The notes under the pieces: model-generated
Told to the model about the DNA's origin: nothing
The model's database searches: none
Seen by the model: only the letters and a program-made list of their open reading frames with translations
Made by a program: the position numbers and the translations under genes
In this document: positions 14,710 to 21,033 of the stretch, piece after piece
Numbering within the stretch: position 1 is the stretch's first letter
Layout of the letters: every line of letters begins with the position of its first letter
Source: a virus
Length of the DNA stretch: 24,505 bases
Reading direction: 5' to 3' (one strand)
Virus record (IMG/VR): IMGVR_UViG_3300046751_000543
Location: 1 to 24,505 of that record

Positions 14710-15311
14710 AAAGTTTTAATACATTTTTAGTTGAGGCCTCAGGTAAAGGACTAACAATCTTTGACATAGATGAAACTATGTTTATAACTAAGGCAGAAGT
14801 AAAGGTTGTTAAAGATGGAAAAGTTGTTAAAAAATTAAACAATCAGGAATTTAATACATATAAGAAAAAATCTGGAGAAGTGTTTGATTTTGGGGAGTTT
14901 AAAAGTGCAGAAGTGTTTAATAAAACTTCAACACCGATTGCCAGAATGATTAATAAAGTAAAGGTAATACTGAAAAATGCAACTAAGGCTGGTTCAAAGG
15001 TTATTATTGTAACGGCAAGACCAGATTTTGATGACAAAAAATTATTTCTTGATACATTTAAAAATCAAGGGATTGATATAGATAAAATTTTTGTGGAACG
15101 CGCTGGAAATTTAGGTTCTGGTCCTGCTGCGGATAATAAGAAAGTTATTTTTAAAAAGTACTTAGATACAAAAATATATAAAAGAATTAGACTGTTTGAT
15201 GATGCAAATTCAAACTTAAAAATGTTTCTAAGTTTACAAAAAGAATATCCAGAAGTATCTTTTGAGGCATTTCTGGCAAAACATAATGGATCAGTTAAGA
15301 GGGTAAGATGA
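14706..15311 (+). CDS. HAD-superfamily phosphatase-like protein with capsid-targeting-like N-terminus
   Basis: Begins with GTG at 14706, overlapping the previous stop codon; AAAGGA lies eight bases upstream. Residues 1-10 are MKSFNTFLVE (predicted cut after L-V-E). The enzyme domain follows at once: GLTIFDIDETMF gives the DxDx(T/E) nucleophile motif (Asp20, Asp22), VIIVTARPDF gives motif II (Thr), and RIRLFDDANSN gives the acidic motif IV. Thus all core HAD residues appear present. The family includes polynucleotide 3'-phosphatases, nucleotidases and small-molecule phosphatases; the substrate cannot be told. Its neighbour five genes upstream of the polyvalent protein region is ligase-like, which allows a nucleic-acid end-repair role, but this is inference. 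Confidence 0.82.
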   Translation: MKSFNTFLVEASGKGLTIFDIDETMFITKAEVKVVKDGKVVKKLNNQEFNTYKKKSGEVFDFGEFKSAEVFNKTSTPIARMINKVKVILKNATKAGSKVIIVTARPDFDDKKLFLDTFKNQGIDIDKIFVERAGNLGSGPAADNKKVIFKKYLDTKIYKRIRLFDDANSNLKMFLSLQKEYPEVSFEAFLAKHNGSVKRVR

Positions 15312-15655
15312 AAAGTTTTAACAGAGTAGAAGAAATTGACCAGATTTGCGAAGAATGCAATCTATATGAAGATTTAGAATTGATTGAATCTGAATATCAA
15401 GGTAAAAAAGTTACATTAAATAAACCTAGTAGATCCCAAGATGGAAAGAAAAAGTTTTATGTGTATGTAAAGAATGAAAAGGGTAATGTTGTTAAAGTTG
15501 GATTTGGTGACCCTAATATGGAAATCAAAAGAGATGATCCTGCAAGGAGAAAATCTTTCAGAGCAAGACATAACTGCGACAATCCTGGCCCTAAATGGAA
15601 AGCTAGATATTGGAGTTGTTATCAATGGCGTGGTGGAGCAAAAGTAAAGGACTAA
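15308..15655 (+). CDS. Conserved phage protein with RRKSFRARHNC motif (DUF5872-like)
   Basis: A 115-residue protein that starts MKSFNRVEEIDQICEE, so it shares the first four residues of the capsid-targeting motif but not the F-(I/L)-x-E part. The C-terminal half is a conserved phage domain with VKVGFGDPNMEIKRDDPARR followed by KSFRARHNCDNPGPKWKARYW and a W-S-C-Y-Q-W end. I associate it with DUF5872 and with virion or head-protease proteins of several phage groups. Two cysteines and one histidine in the RHNC/SCYQW area could bind metal. The start overlaps the phosphatase stop codon (ATGA). Confidence 0.75.
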   Translation: MKSFNRVEEIDQICEECNLYEDLELIESEYQGKKVTLNKPSRSQDGKKKFYVYVKNEKGNVVKVGFGDPNMEIKRDDPARRKSFRARHNCDNPGPKWKARYWSCYQWRGGAKVKD

Positions 15656-15663
15656 ATAGTAGT

Positions 15664-16092
15664 ATGACAAACGAATACAAATATGAAGATGTAGATTTTG
15701 GATTTACTGCAGTAGATGAAGATGAATTACGTAGTCTCTCTGGTGGTGATGAATCTGTAGAAAAAGTAACACAAGTCGCAGAGGCGACTAGTGCAGAACT
15801 ACGTGGACTTGACGGCAAACTCTCAGAATTAATTGAAATGCAAAGAGATGTTATGTCTGAATTAATTGCATCTAAAAGTTTGTATGAAGAAAAGAGTAGT
15901 GGACTTGATATTTCTAAGGAAGTATTAGAAGATAAGTTATTAAAGTTGGAAAGACTTATTATGCCATTATTGCAAAACCTATTAAAGAATAAAGATAAAG
16001 AATATATTTTCTGGCCGAATAGAGAACCTATCATCAAAGCGCAAATGGAAAAAGTCTTAGAAATTACGAGGGATAACGATGGCGAAGGATAA
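15664..16092 (+). CDS. Conserved marine phage protein, helical, unknown function
   Basis: A 142-residue acidic protein with DVDFGFTAVDEDELRSLSGG near the start, a segment I recall from marine T4-like phage proteins of unknown role. A long predicted helix (KLSELIEMQRDVMSELIASK) follows, probably a coiled coil, and the protein ends YIFWPNREPIIKAQMEKVLE. In-frame upstream starts exist at 15625 and 15610, but these overlap the previous gene. ATG 15664 is chosen because AAAGGA precedes it (13 bases) and it follows the previous stop codon. The 3' end overlaps the next gene by 14 bases. Confidence 0.75.
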   Translation: MTNEYKYEDVDFGFTAVDEDELRSLSGGDESVEKVTQVAEATSAELRGLDGKLSELIEMQRDVMSELIASKSLYEEKSSGLDISKEVLEDKLLKLERLIMPLLQNLLKNKDKEYIFWPNREPIIKAQMEKVLEITRDNDGEG

Positions 16093-18289
16093 AATTGTTT
16101 TTACGTTTGGTAGATTTAATCCTCCAACTACTGGACACGAAAAGTTAATTGAAAAGGTTGCTGCAGTCGCTAAAAAAGAGGCCGCAGATTTTATGGTCTT
16201 TCCAAGTCATTCTCAAAATCCAAAAAAAGATCCTCTTGATTTTAAGACCAAAGTCAGATTTATGAAAAAGATGTTTCCAAAATATTCAAGAAATATCATT
16301 TCAAATAATAAAGCAAAAACTGCAATTAATGTTGCAACAATTTTATATGAAATGGGATATAAAGAATGTGCAATGGTTGTCGGTGGAGATAGAGTTACAG
16401 AGTTTAAAACTTTATTAAACAAGTATAATGGTGTTGAAGGCAGACACGGACTTTATGATTTTAAGGGTGGTATTAAGATATATTCCGCAGGGGAAAGAGA
16501 CCCAGATGCAGAAGGTGTTACTGGTATGTCTGCATCTAAGATGAGAGCTGCTGCAGCTGCAGATGATTATGATAGTTTTAAAAACGGTTTACCATCAAAG
16601 TTTGAAAGGACTGATGGTAAAAAATTATACACTGCGATCAGAAAGGCAATGAAAGTTGAAAATACCGAATTTGGATTGTGGTTGGGTGATGCAGAATTAT
16701 TCTCAGAATTTATGAATTCTGGTTTCATTGATACTATAGGAGAGTCATCTAATGATGAGGTCTTTGATATGATTTATGAAAAGGTATCTCAAAAACAAGT
16801 TGGAGATTTAGAGAAGTTTGCAGATAAATTACTTGCAAAATTTAACATTGATGTTACATTTACGAAACACTTTGCAGATAGAATGAATGATTCTAGAAAC
16901 TCTCCAGATATTAAAATTGCAGAGTTGCAAAAATTATTTAAAAAGATACAAAAAAATAAAGGTAAGAATATCTTATCAAATCCTGATATAGAGGCTGTAC
17001 TAAAAGATATCTCAACTGACTTAAATTTGCCTGTAGTTATCAACTACAATAATGGTGAATTTGAATTGGTTACAAAAACTATTATGAGAAAGAAAAATTT
17101 TAGTACTTCTAGTAAAGTTATGAAATATGAAGAAAACGAAATGAAAGATTTTTCTAGTTTTATATCAGAAAGAAAAACTGCCCAAGACCCAGATGTAAAA
17201 GACAAAGAAGGCACTCAACCTAAAAAGTATTATGCAAAAGATGCTGATGGTGATGATATGTCTAAGGGTACGAAAGAAAAGCGTGCAGCACATTTCAAGA
17301 AACAGGCAGACAAACCAGATGGTGATGATAAGTCATATAAACCAGCGCCAGGTGATGCAAATGCAAAAACTAAACCATCTAAACATACGAAAAAATATAA
17401 AGATATGTTTGGTGAGCAGATTGACGGACTAAGAAAAAAGGCAGATAAGTCTGGTATGCCATACAGTATACTTAAAAAGGTATATGATAGAGGTATGGCT
17501 GCATGGAAATCTGGACATAGGCCAGGCACTACTCCACAACAATGGGCATTTGCAAGAGTCAATTCTTTTGTTACGAAATCATCTGGTACATGGGGTGGTG
17601 CAGATAAAGATCTTGCTGCAAAAGTAAAAAAAGAAAGTGTTGAAGAAGATAGAGATTATAAAAAAGAACGTGAAAACTATCATGGCACTCCAGAACAGAT
17701 GGAAAAAAATCGTGCCAGAAAACGTGCAAGATATGCAATGGAAAAGGCCGGTAAAGCAAAACGTGGTGATGGTAAAGATGTACATCACAAAGACAATAAT
17801 CCATTAAACAATGATCCAAAAAATCTATCATTAGTAACTCAACACTATAATAGAAAAGAACCTAGAATGAGAGAAGAACTTTCGCTAGATAAAATAGATG
17901 AAATTACTAGTAAAAGACGAATGCAACTGATAAACAAAATCAAAAAATCTGGTGTTGTCAAAAAAGGTTCTATGTCAAAAGATACCAAAGATAAAAAAGA
18001 AAATAATGGCCCATGCTGGCCTGGCTATAAACAAGTCGGTATGAAAATGAAAAATGGAAAAGAAGTACCAAATTGTGTACCAGAGGAAACAGTGCATGAA
18101 TCATTGTCTGGTGCAGAAAATCCACCAAAATTACCAAAGGCCGGTGGTGGAGAGTTTGGTACTAAAACTTTAAGAGACACTTATTTGAAAGATACTCCTT
18201 TTATGGAATTAGTTATGACGCCGAATGAATTAAAAAATTATCGCAATATAATTGATATTATAAATATAGAGAAAACCAAGGGAAATTGA
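16079..18289 (+). CDS. Multi-domain polyvalent protein: NMNAT-like, RelE/barnase-like, DUF5824-like and HNH
   Basis: A 736-residue modular protein. Residues 5-160: nucleotidyltransferase of the NMN adenylyltransferase/cytidylyltransferase class, with FGRFNPPTTGH (His20) and the distal TGMSASKMR (148-156). Residues 255-341: a small domain with KHFADRMNDSRN (His264) ending in VTKTIMRKKNF, like RelE/barnase-EndoU-type phage domains. Residues 355-364: MKDFSSFISE, an internal copy of the capsid-targeting motif. Residues 450-515: KVYDRGMAAWKSGHRPG and QQWAFARVNSF, a DUF5824-like domain. Residues 530-592: HNH nuclease with VHHKDNNPLNNDPKNLSLV (His569, His570, Asn582). Residues 646-671: CWPGYKQVGMKMKNGKEVPN, a short phage motif. 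The NTase domain is intact; activity of the others is inferred. It is probably late and virion-associated. Late promoter sequence for the next gene lies within its end. Confidence 0.82.
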   Translation: MAKDKIVFTFGRFNPPTTGHEKLIEKVAAVAKKEAADFMVFPSHSQNPKKDPLDFKTKVRFMKKMFPKYSRNIISNNKAKTAINVATILYEMGYKECAMVVGGDRVTEFKTLLNKYNGVEGRHGLYDFKGGIKIYSAGERDPDAEGVTGMSASKMRAAAAADDYDSFKNGLPSKFERTDGKKLYTAIRKAMKVENTEFGLWLGDAELFSEFMNSGFIDTIGESSNDEVFDMIYEKVSQKQVGDLEKFADKLLAKFNIDVTFTKHFADRMNDSRNSPDIKIAELQKLFKKIQKNKGKNILSNPDIEAVLKDISTDLNLPVVINYNNGEFELVTKTIMRKKNFSTSSKVMKYEENEMKDFSSFISERKTAQDPDVKDKEGTQPKKYYAKDADGDDMSKGTKEKRAAHFKKQADKPDGDDKSYKPAPGDANAKTKPSKHTKKYKDMFGEQIDGLRKKADKSGMPYSILKKVYDRGMAAWKSGHRPGTTPQQWAFARVNSFVTKSSGTWGGADKDLAAKVKKESVEEDRDYKKERENYHGTPEQMEKNRARKRARYAMEKAGKAKRGDGKDVHHKDNNPLNNDPKNLSLVTQHYNRKEPRMREELSLDKIDEITSKRRMQLINKIKKSGVVKKGSMSKDTKDKKENNGPCWPGYKQVGMKMKNGKEVPNCVPEETVHESLSGAENPPKLPKAGGGEFGTKTLRDTYLKDTPFMELVMTPNELKNYRNIIDIINIEKTKGN
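18259..18266 (+). promoter_or_regulatory. T4-type late promoter octamer inside the end of the polyvalent gene
   Basis: Exact TATAAATA, 24 bases upstream of ATG 18291, placed within the last ten codons of the preceding gene. The Shine-Dalgarno sequence AAGGGA follows. Its position relative to the start matches the octamer at 21000. Confidence 0.65.
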
Positions 18290-18290
18290 A

Positions 18291-20261
18291 ATGACCAATA
18301 ATATTTTCACACAAAAGAAAGAAGTTCTTGACCTAATCCAAAATATTATGGAGAATTCAGATACGGCCGAGATTCTAGAAGAAAAGTATAAACTGTATCA
18401 CAAAGATTTTTCTAGTGCTATGAAACATGCATACGATACTGTTAAGAAAATGGGATACGAAGTAGACCCAGAGAGTATTAATGATAAAGTTGCATTTGGA
18501 CCTAGAAAACCTTCAAGTGGTAAAACAAATAGTTATAGATTAGATTTACTCAAAAAAGGTAAACCCCAGAAAAAGGGTGTGCAAATTCAAGTTTACAACA
18601 TGGATAATAAAAGTTATGAATTGAATATGTACCTTGAAGAAGTTGAACTTGCAGAGGCTACTGGTGGTTTAAAGATGTTAGGTGCCGCCGATGAATTAGA
18701 AAAGTATGCCAAAAAATATGGTGGTATGGACAAAAAAGATTTTCTTAAAGTTGCAAAACTGATGAGAAAAGGTATGTCTGATAAAGTTGTCGGAATGACT
18801 AATAACTTAGATACTGAACCTAGAGAAAAAATTGTTGATGTTGTTGCAAATCACATTGGTGTTAAATCTACAGAAAAAATGTTTGGTGTAAAATTCTTAC
18901 ATAGAAAAGAATCTGTTGAAAATAAAGAAGTTTCTGAAAACAAAAGTCTCATCAAAGACTATGAAAAGTATATGTCGCAAAGTGGTAAGAAATCCCACAA
19001 TGCATTTGATTACTTAATGTCTATGCCAAAGTATAAGCGTATGTCAAAAGACCAGATGACAAAAATCATCGGTGATGCGAAACGCAAAGGCATCTTCAAA
19101 GAAGAAGGTGAACTTGATGAAAACAAAAAGGCTGCATTGCAAAAGAAACTCGCAAAAACCGCACAGTCATCCAAATCAGGAAAAGATAAAGTAACTCTGA
19201 AAAAGGCTCCTTGGGATAAAAAGGAAGAACTTTCACCAAAACAAAAGAAAATTGACGCAAATAATAATGGTAAAGTTGACGGGGAGGATCTTGCCAAGTT
19301 AAGATCTAAAAAAGAAGAAGTACTTTCTCAAATTAAAAACCTTATTTTAGACGAAGGTAGAAAACAAGTTCTTGCACATGGTGGTAAAGGACAATATAAA
19401 GTAGTTAGTACTGATGGTGCTGTTGATGTTGTTTTCAAAGGTAAAGTAGTAGGTAAAGGTGACTATGATAGAGGTGCAGATTCTTTCTTTATCAGTATGA
19501 AGGGGCAAAAAGGACAAAAATCTTTTGATGACGCTCAAGATATCGCCGATTATTTTGCAAAAAACAAAATTAAAGAAGAAGTTGAATTGCAAGAGTATTC
19601 TGCACTACCAACTGTCGAAACTTTAAAGAAAATGCATGATGAAGGTAAAACTAAAAAACAAATCATGGCTGCATACTCAGGATGTGATTCAGTAAAATTA
19701 GAAAAACTCTATGCACAACATTGTACCGAAGAATTAGAAGAAAAGTTTTCTCCAAAAGAAATTAAGATGGCAATTGGTGTTGCATCAGATAAGAGATATG
19801 CTGGTGGTAACATGACAGGTGCAGTAAAGGCAATCGATAAAATTAAAAAAGGATTATCTAATCATCCACAAGTCTCTGCAGTATTAAAAAGACAAAACGA
19901 AGATAATGTACAAGAGTCAGAATGTGATTGTTGCAATGAAGATCCTTGTAACTGCCCTGCAGACTGTAAATGTCGTAAATCCGAAGAACTTTCTCCAAAA
20001 CAAAAGAAAATCGATAAAAATAAAAATGGTAAAATTGATGGATCGGACTTGGCAAATTTGAGAAAGAAGAATGAAGATTTTGATGTTGAATCATTAATAG
20101 AATCATCTGATAAAAAAGATGCAAAAGAAATGGCAGATTTGGTGAAAGAATTAGAACCAAAAATCAAAATGACTGAACTTAAAAAACAAGTTTACGATAT
20201 GGCCATGGAAAAATATAACAATAAAACAAGAGCGAAGAAAATCGCATCTATGATTAAATAA
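18291..20261 (+). CDS. Large modular protein with duplicated EF-hand-like loops and Cys cluster
   Basis: A 656-residue, Lys/Glu-rich protein with short segments joined by acidic linkers. I see an N-terminal domain (SAMKHAYDTVKKMGYEVDPE), a helical part (DYEKYMSQSGKKSHNAFDYL) and two near-identical motifs at residues 312-338 and 565-591, each with a 12-residue D-x-N-x-N-G-x-(V/I)-D-x-x-D loop as in EF-hands or dockerins. Between them lie a small beta domain (QYKVVSTDGAVDVVFKGKVV) and a helical domain with EIKMAIGVASDKRYAGGN. A Cys-rich stretch (ECDCCNEDPCNCPADCKCRK) precedes the second loop. Several (L/I)-x-E sites (LEE, LDE, LQE) in linkers could be prohead protease cuts. It has its own late promoter. 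Probably virion-internal; function unknown. Confidence 0.78.
   Translation: MTNNIFTQKKEVLDLIQNIMENSDTAEILEEKYKLYHKDFSSAMKHAYDTVKKMGYEVDPESINDKVAFGPRKPSSGKTNSYRLDLLKKGKPQKKGVQIQVYNMDNKSYELNMYLEEVELAEATGGLKMLGAADELEKYAKKYGGMDKKDFLKVAKLMRKGMSDKVVGMTNNLDTEPREKIVDVVANHIGVKSTEKMFGVKFLHRKESVENKEVSENKSLIKDYEKYMSQSGKKSHNAFDYLMSMPKYKRMSKDQMTKIIGDAKRKGIFKEEGELDENKKAALQKKLAKTAQSSKSGKDKVTLKKAPWDKKEELSPKQKKIDANNNGKVDGEDLAKLRSKKEEVLSQIKNLILDEGRKQVLAHGGKGQYKVVSTDGAVDVVFKGKVVGKGDYDRGADSFFISMKGQKGQKSFDDAQDIADYFAKNKIKEEVELQEYSALPTVETLKKMHDEGKTKKQIMAAYSGCDSVKLEKLYAQHCTEELEEKFSPKEIKMAIGVASDKRYAGGNMTGAVKAIDKIKKGLSNHPQVSAVLKRQNEDNVQESECDCCNEDPCNCPADCKCRKSEELSPKQKKIDKNKNGKIDGSDLANLRKKNEDFDVESLIESSDKKDAKEMADLVKELEPKIKMTELKKQVYDMAMEKYNNKTRAKKIASMIK
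19224..19304 (+). repeat. EF-hand-like repeat, copy 1
   Basis: Encodes residues 312-338 of the 656-residue protein, EELSPKQKKIDANNNGKVDG and then EDLAKLR. The loop has Asp322, Asn324, Asn326, Asp330 and Asp333 in EF-hand spacing. The second copy is at 19983-20063. Confidence 0.75.
19983..20063 (+). repeat. EF-hand-like repeat, copy 2
   Basis: Encodes residues 565-591, EELSPKQKKIDKNKNGKIDG and then SDLANLR, with loop residues Asp575, Asn577, Asn579, Asp583 and Asp586. DNA of the two copies is also similar (both begin GAAGAACTTTC followed by CCAAAACAAAAGAAAAT), so this is a true internal duplication. Confidence 0.75.
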
Positions 20262-20273
20262 GGGAGACTGTTA

Positions 20274-20576
20274 ATGTCTATTAAGAAACCAAGTTATGCC
20301 CCTGATGCCGTTGCTACAAATCGCGGTTGGGAATCGCCGAAAGGTGAACTACTCGTATCTCATAGGGGATTGAAAGATAAACTAGGAGCATCAGCACCGG
20401 CACCCAAAAAGTCGAAACCCGCCCCAAAACCAGAAGTTGTTGAGGATGCAGGACCAGATTTTGCCAGTATGTCTAAAGATGAATTAGAATCGTGGGCAAG
20501 AGAAAATCTTGATGTAGAACTAGATAAAAGACAATCAAAGAAAAGTCTTATTGAAGAAATTAAAGAATTAATGTAA
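20274..20576 (+). CDS. Conserved marine phage protein with SAP/HeH-like C-terminus
   Basis: A 100-residue protein. The N-terminus KPSYAPDAVATNRGWESPKG and the following ELLVSHRGL is a conserved opening I know from marine T4-like phages, function unnamed. A Pro/Ala/Lys-rich linker follows (APAPKKSKPAPKPE). The C-terminus MSKDELESWARENLDVELDK then QSKKSLIEEIK fits a small helix-extended-loop-helix (SAP/HeH-type) fold, which in related phage proteins may bind nucleic acid. Shine-Dalgarno AGGGAG precedes the ATG. Confidence 0.75.
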   Translation: MSIKKPSYAPDAVATNRGWESPKGELLVSHRGLKDKLGASAPAPKKSKPAPKPEVVEDAGPDFASMSKDELESWARENLDVELDKRQSKKSLIEEIKELM

Positions 20577-20607
20577 TCTCCTATTTGGGGCCCTTGGTGA
20601 ATATTGA

Positions 20608-20997
20608 ATGTTTGAGAATTTAACTGAAGCGAACGTGAGCTTATATCAAATGAAATCTTATGAAAATCCTAGTTGTCATACTATGGATGAATTCATGGAT
20701 GATATGAAGCGGATTAAATATATAAAAAGATTGTTTTATAGGTATCATACTAAAAATCAACTTAAAGAAAGATTGATATTAAATCATCTGATAGTATTGT
20801 ATAATGTGTTGGGTAACGAACCTTGCACAAGAATTCTATTTTTAAAAATAGATAAAGAACAGTATTATATTTTAGTTAGTTTCTTAACCTTTATTAACAA
20901 GTTGCCTAGTGTAGTAAATGGAATTGAGAGTGGAAATATTCATACAGAGGACATTCCAGTAAAAAAAGAAATTATTGAAGTTTTGCAACAAATTTAA
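20608..20997 (+). CDS. Conserved marine phage protein of unknown function
   Basis: A 129-residue, mostly helical protein. I recognise the general form (SLYQMKSYENPSCHTMDEFM ... RIKYIKRLFYRY ... RLILNHLIVLYNVLG) from marine T4-like phages, but it has no assigned role. There is no membrane signal beyond the hydrophobic helix LILNHLIVLYNVL. It follows a 31-base gap containing GGGGCCC and has TTGGTGA as a possible ribosome binding site. It is the last gene before the fibre-like genes and their late promoter. Confidence 0.75.
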   Translation: MFENLTEANVSLYQMKSYENPSCHTMDEFMDDMKRIKYIKRLFYRYHTKNQLKERLILNHLIVLYNVLGNEPCTRILFLKIDKEQYYILVSFLTFINKLPSVVNGIESGNIHTEDIPVKKEIIEVLQQI

Positions 20998-20999
20998 AT

Positions 21000-21007
21000 T
21001 ATAAATA
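21000..21007 (+). promoter_or_regulatory. T4-type late promoter octamer before the first fibre-like gene
   Basis: Exact TATAAATA lies in the 36-base gap, 26 bases before ATG 21034, followed by the ribosome binding site TTGGAG. This is the clearest late promoter of the window and fits late expression of a virion protein. Confidence 0.75.
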
Positions 21008-21033
21008 ATAGAAAAGATTATTGGAGTTTTTAA

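Noticed and set aside
15603-16037. A 144-codon open frame on the minus strand
   Set aside because: It lies entirely opposite two well-supported + strand genes, has a Ser/Leu-rich composition typical of a reverse complement of Asp/Glu/Lys-rich coding sequence, and no known motif or ribosome binding site.
20577-20607. GGGGCCC stretch in the gap before the 20608 gene as a terminator
   Set aside because: Only a four-pair stem (CTCC with GGGG) can be drawn and no T-run follows, so it is not supported.
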